Source: Caballeronia zhejiangensis (GTDB lineage: Bacteria; Pseudomonadota; Gammaproteobacteria; Burkholderiales; Burkholderiaceae). Taken from it: a stretch of 64,000 bases of DNA. The first letter of the stretch is position 1. The number at the start of each line of letters is the position of its first letter. Under the pieces are notes generated by a model. The model ran no database searches. It was not told the DNA's origin and saw only the letters and a list, made by a program, of their open reading frames with translations. The stretch lies in assembly GCF_000698575.1 (NCBI RefSeq), contig NZ_JFHD01000011.1:62001-126000 (forward strand), given 5' to 3'. Both the position numbers and the translations under genes were made by a program. Positions 18,922 to 27,969 of this stretch are shown in pieces.

Positions 18922-19341
18922 TGCTCGACGTCGCCGGTCGATGCTCCACGCGCCCGGCCCCGCCGCCGCGATGAACAAATAGATGAACGACAGCAGCACG
19001 GCCGGCTCGCCCTGATTCAATAGCGGCAGCAGGAAGTTTCCTTTCGGCGCGTGCCCGATGAAGTACGCGAACGCCAGTTCGCCCGACAACACGAACGCCG
19101 CCGCCCGCGTGAACAGGCCGATCAGCACGAGCACGCCGCCGATCAATTCGATGACGCCCGCCACGCCGAGCAGCGAGACGAGCGGCAGACCGTCGAACAT
19201 CGCGATGTGCGGAACATGGAACAGCTTCGCGCTCGCATGCGTGAGCAGCAGATACGAAGCGACGATGCGCAGCAGCGCGTGAGCGTAGCCGGCGAGCGCC
19301 GACGCGTTGGCCGCGGATGGTCGAGTGTGTGTCGCAGACAT
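18901..19341 (-). CDS. DoxX-family membrane protein
   Basis: This 146-residue inner-membrane protein has about four hydrophobic segments. The conserved elements HASAKLFHVP, GVIELIGGVLVLIGLFTRAAAF and GELAFAYFIGHAPKG are typical of DoxX/DoxD-type proteins. The start at 19341 has a GGAG site upstream. It is divergent from the following LysR gene by 103 bases, an arrangement that suggests control by that regulator. The molecular function of the family is not well established. Confidence 0.87.
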   Translation of the reverse strand: MSATHTRPSAANASALAGYAHALLRIVASYLLLTHASAKLFHVPHIAMFDGLPLVSLLGVAGVIELIGGVLVLIGLFTRAAAFVLSGELAFAYFIGHAPKGNFLLPLLNQGEPAVLLSFIYLFIAAAGPGAWSIDRRRRALLRPLV

Positions 19342-19444
19342 CGCAAAACTCCAGTGAAGGTAGGTTGCCTGCAGTTTAGGCAGACATCGTCGGTCGATAA
19401 ATCCGGCTAACATTAGCGTTTTGTTTCCCGGCAGGAAATGATCG

Positions 19445-20335
19445 ATGGATGCTCTCACCAGCTTGCGCGTGTTCCGCGAAGTCGTCGAGGCCGGCAGCTT
19501 CGTGAAGGCTGCTGAACGGCTCGACATTTCGACCGCGATGACGAGCAAGCACGTCGCCAATCTGGAGCGCCAGCTCGGCGTGCGTCTCCTGAACCGCACG
19601 ACGCGTCACCTGAGTCTCACGGAAGCCGGCAACGTCTACTACGAGCAATGCAGCGAGGCGCTCGACATCCTGCAGGCCGCGCAAGCTGCCGTCGGCGTGC
19701 AGACGGCGGAGCCGCAAGGCGTGCTCAAGGTCACGGCGCCAGGCTGGTTCGCCAATCGCACCTTCGCGGATCTGCTTGTCGCGTATCAGGCGCGCTATCC
19801 GGGCGTGCTCGTCGATCTGCGGCTGGAGAATCGCTTCGTCGATCTCGTCGAGGAAGGCTACGACATGGCGATTCGCGCCACGTCGGAGCCTTCGCCCTCG
19901 CTGATCGTCAGGCCGCTGTGCAAGATGCCGTTCGTGCTCGCGGGTTCGCGCGCGTATCTCGAACAGCACGGCAAGCTGCGTCATCCGGATGATGTCGCGC
20001 GTCATCGCTTCGTGTTGCCGACCTACACGAATATCGATTCCGTCACGTTGACGGGCCCGGACGGCGCGTTTACCGTGAAGAACCAGGCGGTGCTCAAGAC
20101 CAACGATACGTCGATGGCGCTACAGCTCGTGCGCGCCGGACTCGGGCTCGCATACATTCCGGCGTGGATCGTCGAGTCGGAATTGGCGTCGGGCTCGCTC
20201 GTGCGCGTGCTGCCGAGCTATTCGGCGTTCGCGCCGTCCGTGTATGCGGTGTACACGAGCCGCAAATACATGACGACGAAGGTGCGGACGTTCATCGATT
20301 TCCTGTCGGAGTCGCTGGCCGATCGGCCAATCTGA
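19445..20335 (+). CDS. LysR-family transcriptional regulator (divergent from DoxX)
   Basis: This 296-residue LysR regulator has the winged helix segment SFVKAAERLDISTAMTSKHVANLERQLG followed by LNRTTRHLSLTEAG, and the usual effector domain. The RTTRHLSLT wording places it in the CrgA/DmlR-like subfamily, often divergent from oxidoreductase or DoxX genes. The 103-base intergenic gap should hold its site. The effector is unknown. Confidence 0.9.
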   Translation: MDALTSLRVFREVVEAGSFVKAAERLDISTAMTSKHVANLERQLGVRLLNRTTRHLSLTEAGNVYYEQCSEALDILQAAQAAVGVQTAEPQGVLKVTAPGWFANRTFADLLVAYQARYPGVLVDLRLENRFVDLVEEGYDMAIRATSEPSPSLIVRPLCKMPFVLAGSRAYLEQHGKLRHPDDVARHRFVLPTYTNIDSVTLTGPDGAFTVKNQAVLKTNDTSMALQLVRAGLGLAYIPAWIVESELASGSLVRVLPSYSAFAPSVYAVYTSRKYMTTKVRTFIDFLSESLADRPI

Positions 20336-20476
20336 TTAGGATTACTCTTATTTTTGCGTCGAGACTTGCGTGTAATCATCGCGCTCGCTTCCGGAAGCGG
20401 GCGCTCCAGACGCAACATAAATCCATCTTGCGCGCCGCCGGGATCGTCCCTTCTACCCATACGCGAGGCGCGCGAC

Positions 20477-20887
20477 ATGCATTTTCCGTGGCTTCCCTTG
20501 ATTTTTATCCTGAGTTTGCTGGGCGTGACGCTCTTCGTCTGCCGCACGTTGAATGCGAGCGAACGCGCTCTGAAGTGGAACGGCGCCTTGATCTTTCTGT
20601 GTCTGTGCGGCGCGGCCATGGTGCTGGACTTCACGTTGACGATGATCTTTGCGTCCGCCGGCTTCGATGAGCGCACGCCGTACGACAGTTTCGGATCGCG
20701 CATCGCGTGGACGGAGCGCATCGCCACCTATCTGATTCCATGCGCGATTTCGTTGCTTCTGGCTTTGAGGTTCCGCAGGCGTCAGCGCTTCGCGCTGGAA
20801 GTCTCGCCTGAGCGGGCGTCGGCCGAGCGCGAGGATTCGGTGAAGATCCAGACGTCGCCGTACACGCAGTCGGAACTGACGCTCTGA
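20477..20887 (+). CDS. Small three-helix membrane protein of unknown function
   Basis: This 136-residue protein has three hydrophobic stretches: residues 2-21 (PWLPLIFILSLLGVT), about 36-60 (ALIFLCLCGAAMVLDF) and about 84-105 (YLIPCAISLLLAL). The last is followed by an Arg-rich segment and a polar C-terminal tail. It is predicted to lie in the inner membrane. No family is recognised. The ATG at 20477 starts the first hydrophobic helix; an upstream in-frame ATG would add 41 residues unlike a coding sequence. A 14-bp palindrome CGCTTCCGGAAGCG lies upstream at 20386-20399. Confidence 0.6.
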   Translation: MHFPWLPLIFILSLLGVTLFVCRTLNASERALKWNGALIFLCLCGAAMVLDFTLTMIFASAGFDERTPYDSFGSRIAWTERIATYLIPCAISLLLALRFRRRQRFALEVSPERASAEREDSVKIQTSPYTQSELTL

Positions 20888-20976
20888 CGCATTGCGAGTG
20901 AATTTTGTGAGTGCAACAGCGAAATTGTTGGAAGCAGTTCTACTATTCGTTTCTCTCTGATATACTTTCGCTCTTT

Positions 20977-21053
<77 letters not shown>

Positions 21054-21060
21054 GAAATTG

Positions 21061-21094
21061 AAGGCTCTCCGGCTTCTGCCGGAGAGCCTTTTTT
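21061..21094 (+). terminator. Rho-independent terminator after tRNA-Pro
   Basis: A 13-bp perfect stem (21061-21073 with 21078-21090) closes a TTCT loop and leads into further T residues. Confidence 0.95.
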
Positions 21095-21396
21095 CTTTGG
21101 CCCCTCGCGGGTCGTCGATCGAATTCCCGACGACGCATCGCCCGCGTTTCTCCAAGGGCGTGCGCAGCTCGACTACCACCTCGCCGATGCAATGCTTAAA
21201 GTCGGCGCCGATGAAGAAGCGCTGACCAAAACGGCCGCGACGATGGGCATGACCGTCCGAAGCCATTCGTCATGGACGACACGCGCGCAAAAACGCGGCG
21301 CCGTCCGCCAATATTCAGACGTAAAAGCCTAAAAAACACTTGTGTGTCAGTAATTTAAGCCCTAATCTTAAGGTGACACATAAGGAACGGCGCCCC
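21095..21396. other. Stretch without a supported gene after tRNA-Pro
   Basis: No frame here has both a ribosome binding site and a convincing protein. One plus-strand frame stays open to 21332 and reads plausibly in part (LADAMLKVGADEEALTKTAA), but its only ATG codons lie inside the tRNA or lack a ribosome binding site. It may be a remnant of a lost gene. No copy of the tRNA 3' end, which would mark an integrated element, was found. AT-rich sequence at about 21330-21375 could carry the promoter of the next gene. Confidence 0.45.
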
Positions 21397-21744
21397 ATGC
21401 CTTTGTCTGTCCCAGCGTCCGCCAGAGCGCGGCGCAGCCGATGCGGCCAAACCTGCTCCGCCCTGCGCGCGGAAGTCGCGAGATGGTTCGGTCCGGGAAG
21501 CGGCGCGCGCGTCACGCGCTTCGGGCGCATCTATCCCGGCGGCAGCCGCTATGTCTCCGTTCGCGCGTCGAGACCAGGCCGATGCTTCGCGCTTTACTTC
21601 TTCCACCATGGCGTCGATGACTGGCGCATCTATCCGCCATGGGGCGTCGGACCGAGCATCGTCTATTGGTCGGTCAAGACCAAGTTGCCGGCCTCGCAAG
21701 CAGCCGGTCCGAAAAAACGCTTCCGCGTAGGCGTCAAGTCTTAA
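21397..21744 (+). CDS. Small basic protein of unknown function
   Basis: This 115-residue Arg-rich protein has no signal peptide or membrane segment. Its first 40 residues are basic (ARARRSRCGQT). The middle is rich in aromatics (RYVSVRASRPGRCFALYFFHHGVDDWRIYPPWG, read in two parts). No family is recognised. An AAGGA site lies about 10 bases upstream of the ATG. The aromatic core speaks for a real gene. An antisense frame of similar length exists but is less convincing. Confidence 0.55.
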   Translation: MPLSVPASARARRSRCGQTCSALRAEVARWFGPGSGARVTRFGRIYPGGSRYVSVRASRPGRCFALYFFHHGVDDWRIYPPWGVGPSIVYWSVKTKLPASQAAGPKKRFRVGVKS

Positions 21745-21858
21745 CCGCGGGCAGGGTCTGTCCGGTCATCGACTCCTCGACGGCGGCTGGTACACCTTCG
21801 CTACATCGGCGGCCACGATGCCTTGCGACGCATCCGGTAATTACAGCGTGGGACGGAC

Positions 21859-21887
21859 AAAAAAAATGCCGCGAGAACTCGCGGCAT
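21859..21887 (-). terminator. Rho-independent terminator of the ihfA-merR unit
   Basis: On the minus strand a 9-bp stem (ATGCCGCGA at 21887-21879 with TCGCGGCAT at 21874-21866) is followed by seven T residues. It closes the transcription unit ending with the MerR gene. Confidence 0.93.
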
Positions 21888-21910
21888 CGGGACTTTGAAT
21901 CGGACGGCGT

Positions 21911-22291
21911 TCATCCGCCGAGAAGATCGATCACCTGAAGAATATCCTTGCGCAACTGCTCGACATCGACGCCCGGTTGCGCTTGCGCCGACACTTGCGT
22001 CTCGGCCATGTCCGCATCGTCGTCGATTGCACGTCCCTGCGAATCGAGCCGGTTACGCGCACCGTTGATCGTGAAGCCCTGCTCGTACAACAACTCGCGG
22101 ATGCGCCGAATCAACAAGACTTCGTGATGCTGATAGTAGCGGCGATTGCCACGCCGCTTCACCGGCCTCAGCTGCGTGAACTCCTGCTCCCAATAGCGCA
22201 GCACGTGAGGCTTGACGCCGCACAACTCGCTGACTTCGCCAATCGTGAAGTATCGCTTGGCGGGGATCGGAGGCAAGACGACTTTTTCCAT
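21911..22291 (-). CDS. MerR-family transcriptional regulator next to ihfA
   Basis: This 126-residue MerR-type regulator has the DNA-binding domain YFTIGEVSELCGVKPHVLRYWEQEF (about 14-38), followed by the basic NRRYYQHHEV strand and a helix LIRRIRELLYEQGFTINGARNRL. The C-terminal part is short and acidic and has no metal-binding cysteine cluster, so it is not a metal sensor. It lies 89 bases after ihfA. A hairpin (CGCGCGA/TCGCGCG, 22351-22369) lies in that gap. Its targets are unknown. Confidence 0.9.
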   Translation of the reverse strand: MEKVVLPPIPAKRYFTIGEVSELCGVKPHVLRYWEQEFTQLRPVKRRGNRRYYQHHEVLLIRRIRELLYEQGFTINGARNRLDSQGRAIDDDADMAETQVSAQAQPGVDVEQLRKDILQVIDLLGG

Positions 22292-22380
22292 CGTCGATCA
22301 ACCATCGTTATAAGTGATGTCGATTGAAGCGCGGTGGCCAAGCAACGCGACGCGCGAGTCATTCGCGCGCCACCGGGAAA

Positions 22381-22785
22381 TCAGCGAGTGAGATCGGTCT
22401 CCGCTCCCGTTTCGACCAGCGCCTTCAGCTTCTGACTTGCATGAAACGTGACGACCCGCCGCGCGGCGATAGGAATGGCCTCGCCCGTCTTCGGATTGCG
22501 GCCGGGACGCTGAGGCTTGTCGCGCAACTGGAAATTGCCGAAGCCGGAAAGCTTGACGCTCTCGCCGCTCTCCAGCGCATCGCGGATGACTTCGAAGAAG
22601 GCTTCGACCATGTCCTTGGCTTCGCGCTTGTTCAGACCGACATGGTCGAACAGCATCTCCGCCAACTCGGCTTTGGTGAGCGTCGGCGTATCGCCGGGCG
22701 CGCTCGAGGTCGGAATATCTCGGGTCATGGCGCTACGCTGCGCCGAAAGAAGGGCTTCGAAATCACTCGAGTTCATTTGGTTCAT
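22381..22785 (-). CDS. ihfA: Integration host factor alpha subunit
   Basis: IHF-alpha pairs with IHF-beta to bend DNA in recombination, replication and transcription. The core [45 protein letters not shown] and [14 protein letters not shown] matches the family (each given in parts). The DNA-intercalating proline lies in the GRNPKTG arm. The 134-residue reading includes about 35 extra N-terminal residues compared with the 99-residue E. coli protein; this extension seems usual in Burkholderiaceae, but a later start cannot be excluded. It follows pheT by 65 bases, the same linkage as in E. coli. Confidence 0.95.
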   Translation of the reverse strand: MNQMNSSDFEALLSAQRSAMTRDIPTSSAPGDTPTLTKAELAEMLFDHVGLNKREAKDMVEAFFEVIRDALESGESVKLSGFGNFQLRDKPQRPGRNPKTGEAIPIAARRVVTFHASQKLKALVETGAETDLTR

Positions 22786-22850
22786 ATCGGTAAAACGGCG
22801 CTTGCCATATTTAAGACTTGGCGATTAAGACGGAAAGGGCCAACTGAAGG

Positions 22851-25283
22851 CTATCCGCGCAACCGCGCGCCGTGTACTCGAGCCAGGCGATCCACCAGCG
22901 TTTTGATAGCCGTATCGACCGTTTCGTCCTGAAGCGTGCCGCCAGTATCTTGCAACGTTACACGGAAGGCAAGACTTTTCTCATGCGCTCCCAAGCCACC
23001 GGAAGTATTTGATTTTGGACGAAATTCATCGAAAAGGGCAACCTTCGTGACGTACCTGCACGCCGCTTCCGCGCGCGCGCTTTCGAGCTCGTCGAGCAGC
23101 GCCTGAACCGCCACGTTTTGATCCACGACAATCGCGATATCGCGACGCACCGGCGGAAATTTCGACACTTCGGACGGCGCCGGCAATGCGCGATCCATCA
23201 ACGCGTCGGCGTCGATTTCGAAGAGGATCGGCGCGTTCGGCAAGTCGTACTTTTGCAGCCAGCGCGGATGCAGTTCGCCGATCCAGCCGACCGCGCGCCC
23301 CGCCACCTCGATGCGCGCGCTGCGTCCCGGATGCAACGCCGGATGCTCCGCCTTAACGAAGCGCGGCACGACGGGCGCGAAGAGCGCTTCGACATCGCCC
23401 TTCACGTCGAAGAAGTCGACGTTGCGCGTGGCCACGCCCCACTGTTCCTCGACCACCGGACCATACGCGAGCCCGCCGATCATCTTCGGTTGCGCGAAGC
23501 CTTCGACCGTCAGTTCGCCCGCTTTAACCGTTGCGTCGCGATGGAACACGCGCCCCGCTTCGAACACGCGCACGCGGTCTGCGCGGCGATTCAGGTTATG
23601 ACGCAGCACTTCGATCAGGCTGCCGAACATGGTCGAACGCATGACCGAGAGCTGGCTCGCGATCGGGTTCAGCAGCTTGATCGGATTATCGTTGCCGGCG
23701 AAGTCCTTCTCCCACTCGGCGTCGACGAAGCTGAAGTTCACCGTCTCCGAGTAGTCGCGCGCGGCGACTTCGTGGCGCAGCGTATGGATCGAGCGCTTCG
23801 TTTCGTTCGTGATGCGCATCTCGCTGCGCGCGACCGGCGGGCGCGCCGGAATCTTCTCGAAACCGTAGATGCGCGCGACTTCCTCGATCAGGTCTTCCTC
23901 GATCTCGATATCGAAGCGATACGGCGGCGGCGTGACCTTGAAGGTGTCGCCGTCGCGCTCGAACGCGAGGTTCAGACGCGTGAAGATCTGCGCGATCTCT
24001 TCCGCGCCGATCTCTACGCCGATGATCCGATGCGCGCGCGACACGCGCATCGACACCGGATTGCGATCCGGCACGTTGACGATCTGATCGTCGACCGGAC
24101 CCGCTTCGCCGCCGCAGATGTCGAGGATCAGGCGCGAGATGCGTTCGATATGCTCGACGGTCGTCGAATAATCGACGCCGCGCTCGAAGCGATGCGCCGC
24201 ATCGGTCGAGAAGTTGTACTTGCGCGCGCGGCCGCGGATCGCGTCCGGCCACCAGAACGCGGCTTCGAGATAGATGTTGGTGGTGTCGAGCGAGACGGCC
24301 GTGCTGTCGCCGCCCATGATGCCCGCGAGACTTTCGACGTGACGATCGTCGGCGATCACGCCGACGGTTTCATCGAGCTCGACGGTGTTGCCGTTCAGGA
24401 GCTTCAGCGACTCGCCCTTCTTGCCCCAGCGCACTTCGATCGCGCCGTGAATCTTATCGAGATCGAACACGTGCGTCGGACGGCCGAGTTCGAGCATCAC
24501 GTAATTGGAGATGTCGACGAGCGCGGAGATGCTGCGCTGGCCCGCACGTTCCAGACGCTCGACCATCCATTGCGGCGTCTTCGCGCGGGCGTTCACGCCG
24601 CGAATCACGCGGCCCGAGAAGCGCCCGCACAGATCGGGCGCGAGCACCTTGACCGGCAGCTTTTCGTCGAGCTTCGTTTCGACGGCCGGCATGTCCGGTT
24701 GCTTGAGCGGCGCGCCGGTGATCGCTGCCGTCTCGCGCGCAACGCCGAACACCGACAGGCAGTCTGCCTTGTTCGGCGTGAGCTTGATTTCGAAGACGGT
24801 GTCGTCGAGATTGAGCGCCTCGCGGATGTCCTGGCCGACCTTCGCATCGGTCGGCAGGATCAAGAGACCGCTGTGATCTTCCGACAGCTTGAGCTCACGT
24901 GCGGAGCACAGCATGCCTTGACTGTCGACGCCGCGCAGCTTCGTCGGCTTGATCGCGAAGGGCTCGCCGCCCGCTTCGGCCGGCGGCAGCACGGCGCCGA
25001 TCAGCGCGACCGGCACCTTGATGCCCGGCGACACGTTCGGCGCGCCGCACACGATATTGAGCGTCTCGCCCGTGCCCGCATCGACCTGACAGACGTTGAG
25101 CTTGTCGGCGTTCGGATGCTTGGCGACTTCGAGCACTTGGCCCACGACGATCTTCGTGGTCGGCGGCGCGACCGGGCGCAGGTCTTCGACTTCGAGGCCG
25201 GCCATCGTCAGCGCGTGCGCGAGTTCGTCGGTGGAGAGCTTGGGATCGACGAAACTGCGGAGCCAGGATTCTGGGAATTGCAT
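22851..25283 (-). CDS. pheT: Phenylalanine--tRNA ligase beta subunit
   Basis: This is the beta subunit (810 residues) of the alpha2-beta2 enzyme that charges tRNA-Phe. Domains in order are an N-terminal EMAP/OB tRNA-binding domain (about 40-150), the B3/4 editing domain (about 215-380), the B5 DNA-binding-like domain (about 410-480), a catalytic-like core, and the C-terminal FDX-ACB anticodon-binding domain (about 715-810). It lies 77 bases after pheS. Confidence 0.97.
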   Translation of the reverse strand: MQFPESWLRSFVDPKLSTDELAHALTMAGLEVEDLRPVAPPTTKIVVGQVLEVAKHPNADKLNVCQVDAGTGETLNIVCGAPNVSPGIKVPVALIGAVLPPAEAGGEPFAIKPTKLRGVDSQGMLCSARELKLSEDHSGLLILPTDAKVGQDIREALNLDDTVFEIKLTPNKADCLSVFGVARETAAITGAPLKQPDMPAVETKLDEKLPVKVLAPDLCGRFSGRVIRGVNARAKTPQWMVERLERAGQRSISALVDISNYVMLELGRPTHVFDLDKIHGAIEVRWGKKGESLKLLNGNTVELDETVGVIADDRHVESLAGIMGGDSTAVSLDTTNIYLEAAFWWPDAIRGRARKYNFSTDAAHRFERGVDYSTTVEHIERISRLILDICGGEAGPVDDQIVNVPDRNPVSMRVSRAHRIIGVEIGAEEIAQIFTRLNLAFERDGDTFKVTPPPYRFDIEIEEDLIEEVARIYGFEKIPARPPVARSEMRITNETKRSIHTLRHEVAARDYSETVNFSFVDAEWEKDFAGNDNPIKLLNPIASQLSVMRSTMFGSLIEVLRHNLNRRADRVRVFEAGRVFHRDATVKAGELTVEGFAQPKMIGGLAYGPVVEEQWGVATRNVDFFDVKGDVEALFAPVVPRFVKAEHPALHPGRSARIEVAGRAVGWIGELHPRWLQKYDLPNAPILFEIDADALMDRALPAPSEVSKFPPVRRDIAIVVDQNVAVQALLDELESARAEAACRYVTKVALFDEFRPKSNTSGGLGAHEKSLAFRVTLQDTGGTLQDETVDTAIKTLVDRLARVHGARLRG

Positions 25284-25360
25284 GTGTGTCTACGTTCGAA
25301 ATGTTTGGAGTCTCACGATCGCCGCTTATCGAGAAGCGATCGCCGCGGGCGCTAAGTGCT

Positions 25361-26374
25361 TTACGCGAACTGGCGCAGGAAACGCAGATCGTTCTCGAAG
25401 AACAGACGCAGATCCTGCACGCCGTAGCGCAGCATCGTCAGGCGCTCGAGGCCGCTGCCGAACGCGAAGCCGATATAGCGCTCCGGATCGAGGCCCATGT
25501 TGCGGATGACGGTCGGATGCACCTGCCCCGAGCCTGAGATTTCCAGCCATCTGCCCGCGTTCTTGCCGTGTTCGAACATCATGTCGATCTCGGCGGACGG
25601 CTCCGTGAACGGAAAATACGACGGACGGAAGCGCACGAGAATGTCGTCGCGCTCGAAGAACTTCTTCAGAAAATCGGTGTAGACGCCCTTCAGATCCGCA
25701 AAGCTGATGTTCTCTTCGATCCACAGGCCTTCGACCTGGTTGAACATCGGCGAATGAGTGGCGTCGCTGTCCACGCGATACGTGCGGCCCGGCACGATCA
25801 CCTTGATCGGCGGCTTGTTCATGCGCGCGTAGCGCACCTGCATCGGGCTCGTATGCGTGCGAAGCAAAAGCGGACGGCCATCCGCGTCCTTGCCGTCGAC
25901 GTAGAACGTGTCCTGCATCGAGCGCGCCGGATGGTTCTCCGGGCTGTTCAGCGCCGTGAAGTTGTACCAGTCGGTCTCGATTTCCGGACCGTCGGCGACA
26001 TCGAAACCGATCGTGCGGAAGATTTGTTCGACGCGCTCCCACGTACGCATCACCGGATGCAGCGTGCCCGCACCCGCGCCGCGTCCCGGTAGCGTGACGT
26101 CGATGGCTTCCGACGCGAGACGCTGATTCAGCAGCGCGTCGGCCAGCGCCTGACGGCGCGCGTTCAGCGCGGCTTCAACCTGCTGCTTTGCCTGATTGAT
26201 GCGCGCGCCTTCTGTCTTCTTCGCTTCCGGATCGAGCTTGCCCAATCCCTTCAGCAATTCGGTCAGCGCGCCGGACTTGCCCAGGAACCGTGCCTTCTCG
26301 TTTTCGAGCGTGGTGGTATCGGCGGCGTGTTCAAAGGCGCTTTTCGCGTCGGCGACAATCTGGTCCAGATCCAT
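25361..26374 (-). CDS. pheS: Phenylalanine--tRNA ligase alpha subunit
   Basis: This is the catalytic alpha subunit. Class II motif 2 ([17 protein letters not shown]) and motif 3 ([17 protein letters not shown]) are visible, preceded by an N-terminal coiled-coil tRNA-binding arm (about 1-90). The ATG at 26374 (337 residues, MDLDQI) is preferred over the ATG three codons upstream because GGGA lies just before it and the family starts there. A terminator separates it from rplT upstream, so it has its own promoter within the 203 bases before it. Confidence 0.97.
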   Translation of the reverse strand: MDLDQIVADAKSAFEHAADTTTLENEKARFLGKSGALTELLKGLGKLDPEAKKTEGARINQAKQQVEAALNARRQALADALLNQRLASEAIDVTLPGRGAGAGTLHPVMRTWERVEQIFRTIGFDVADGPEIETDWYNFTALNSPENHPARSMQDTFYVDGKDADGRPLLLRTHTSPMQVRYARMNKPPIKVIVPGRTYRVDSDATHSPMFNQVEGLWIEENISFADLKGVYTDFLKKFFERDDILVRFRPSYFPFTEPSAEIDMMFEHGKNAGRWLEISGSGQVHPTVIRNMGLDPERYIGFAFGSGLERLTMLRYGVQDLRLFFENDLRFLRQFA

Positions 26375-26469
26375 TGATCCCATCTTTTAGCGTCGAAATT
26401 CAATCTGAGGTTCGGTTTTGCTCATCCACGCTCCACGATGGGCATGAGATGCGCAAAACCGTCCGACCA

Positions 26470-26501
26470 ACAAAAACGGGGCTCGGTGAGAGCCCCGTTT
26501 T
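26470..26501 (-). terminator. Rho-independent terminator after rplT
   Basis: On the minus strand a 12-bp stem (AAAACGGGGCTC at 26501-26490 with GAGCCCCGTTTT at 26484-26473) closes a 5-base loop and ends in T residues. It separates the thrS-infC-rpmI-rplT unit from pheST. Confidence 0.92.
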
Positions 26502-26577
26502 CTGCCTTCGCGCCGCCGTCAACGTATTTCTACGATGCGGCGACGAGGAGGCGAACCACGCAGTACTAATTTCGCAA

Positions 26578-26937
26578 TTAGGCTGCAACGGCGGCTTTCA
26601 CCTGCTTCACGATCGCAGCAAAAGCAGCCTTGTCGAACACAGCCATGTCAGCCAGAACCTTGCGGTCGAGTTCGATCGAAGCCTTCTTCAGGCCGTTGAT
26701 GAACACGCTGTAGGTCATGTCGTGCTGACGCACCGCCGCGTTGATACGCGTGATCCACAGTGCGCGGAACACACGCTTCTTGTTGCGGCGATCGCGGTAG
26801 GCGTACTGGCCTGCGCGCATGACCGCCTGCTTGGCGATGCGATAGACGTTATTGCGACGGCCGCGGTAACCCTTGGCCAGACGGATGATCTTCTTGTGAC
26901 GGGCCCGTGCGGTAACCCCACGTTTTACTCGAGGCAT
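26578..26937 (-). CDS. rplT: 50S ribosomal protein L20
   Basis: L20 is an early assembly protein of the large subunit (119 residues, normal length). It starts with [17 protein letters not shown] and contains the conserved [17 protein letters not shown] and [15 protein letters not shown] (in parts). In E. coli and Bacillus L20 represses its own operon by binding the mRNA leader, which is relevant to the structured gap upstream of rpmI. It follows rpmI by 25 bases. Confidence 0.98.
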   Translation of the reverse strand: MPRVKRGVTARARHKKIIRLAKGYRGRRNNVYRIAKQAVMRAGQYAYRDRRNKKRVFRALWITRINAAVRQHDMTYSVFINGLKKASIELDRKVLADMAVFDKAAFAAIVKQVKAAVAA

Positions 26938-26962
26938 GTTGCTCTCCTTAAGTTAGATGAGG

Positions 26963-27160
26963 TTAGGCGAACGGCAGCATTGCGCGGACGGAGTTCAGAT
27001 CGGAATCATGAACGGCCGTGGCGCCACGCAGATGGCGTTTGTTCTTGGTGGTTTTCTTGGTAAGAATGTGGCGCTTGAAGGCCTGACCGCGCTTGACGGT
27101 ACCGCCCGGACGCACCACGAAGCGCTTTGCAGCACTCTTCTTGGTCTTCATCTTCGGCAT
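26963..27160 (-). CDS. rpmI: 50S ribosomal protein L35
   Basis: L35 (65 residues) has the family start [14 protein letters not shown] and the end [16 protein letters not shown]. The ATG at 27160 matches the family. A longer frame upstream is not supported. It sits between infC and rplT as in most bacteria. Confidence 0.98.
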
Positions 27161-27394
27161 GAAACAACTCCAGTTTATTAGATGGTCATGGGTGTGCGGA
27201 TGATCCGCCGATACTGCCCGCGAACCCCTTCCCGCCCTTCGAAACCCACGCTCCACTTGTGTGCGAACGGTTCGGTGAGGAACCGCCGCTTTTCATGACC
27301 GGCGTCACCGAAATGACGCCGGCCTGAAACCGCCGGCAATGCCGCGCCGACCGCCTTTCGACGGCGCGCGATCCATCGCCCTACTGCTGTTCGG
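27161..27394 (-). promoter_or_regulatory. infC-rpmI spacer with strong hairpin (possible leader)
   Basis: The 234-base spacer between infC and rpmI has no gene. It contains a perfect 9-bp hairpin CCGGCGTCA/TGACGCCGG at 27299-27322, with neighbouring GCCGGC segments that could form alternative pairings. In E. coli the L20 operator lies in the corresponding region. Whether this hairpin is an L20 target, a processing site or an attenuator cannot be decided here. Confidence 0.4.
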
Positions 27395-27922
27395 TTACTT
27401 GCCCTTCTTCTTCGGGGCAAGCACCATGATCATCTGACGCCCTTCCATCTTCGGCATCTGCTCGACCTGGCCATATTCGTCCAGATCGGACTTCAGGCGC
27501 TCGAGCATACGCATGCCGATTTCCTGGTGCGCCATTTCGCGACCGCGGAAACGCAACGTGATTTTCGTCTTGTCGCCGTCTTCGAGGAAGCGCGTGAGGT
27601 TGCGCAGCTTGACGTTGTAGTCACCGTCATCCGTGCCGGGGCGGAATTTGACTTCCTTCACCTGCACGATCTTCTGCTTCAACTTCGCTTCGTGCTGCTT
27701 CTTCGCTTCCGAATACTTGAACTTGCCGTAATCCATCAAACGGCAGACAGGCGGCGAAGCCTGCGGCGCGATTTCGACGAGATCCACGTCGAGTTGCTCC
27801 GATTGACGGAACGCCTCGGCCAGTTTCACGATTCCGAGCGGCTCGTTGTCCACTCCGACCAAACGCACTTCCGGCGCGGTAATCTCACCGTTGATGCGAT
27901 GTGACGACTTATCAGTAGCGAT
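27395..27922 (-). CDS. infC: Translation initiation factor IF-3 (AUC start codon)
   Basis: IF-3 prevents premature subunit joining and discriminates against non-canonical start codons. The protein continues upstream of the first GTG (27868) in frame with the conserved IF-3 N-terminus: [19 protein letters not shown] is readable from a codon ATC at 27922-27920. This is preceded by AGAGGAAA at proper spacing. There is no ATG, GTG or TTG in frame that gives this N-terminus, so AUC is the likely initiator, giving 175 residues. A rare initiation codon in infC is the known basis of IF-3 autoregulation (AUU in E. coli). It lies 47 bases after thrS. Confidence 0.93.
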   Translation of the reverse strand: MATDKSSHRINGEITAPEVRLVGVDNEPLGIVKLAEAFRQSEQLDVDLVEIAPQASPPVCRLMDYGKFKYSEAKKQHEAKLKQKIVQVKEVKFRPGTDDGDYNVKLRNLTRFLEDGDKTKITLRFRGREMAHQEIGMRMLERLKSDLDEYGQVEQMPKMEGRQMIMVLAPKKKGK

Positions 27923-27969
27923 GTTACGTTTCCTCTAAAAATGAAAAAACAAGCCGCGCTGCGAGTGAC

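Noticed and set aside
23118..25355. 745-residue plus-strand ORF
   Set aside because: It is entirely antisense to pheT and consists of His/Arg/Asp-rich shadow sequence common in GC-rich genomes.
27395..27868. infC starting at GTG 27868
   Set aside because: This would remove 18 conserved N-terminal residues that are encoded in frame upstream behind a good ribosome binding site.
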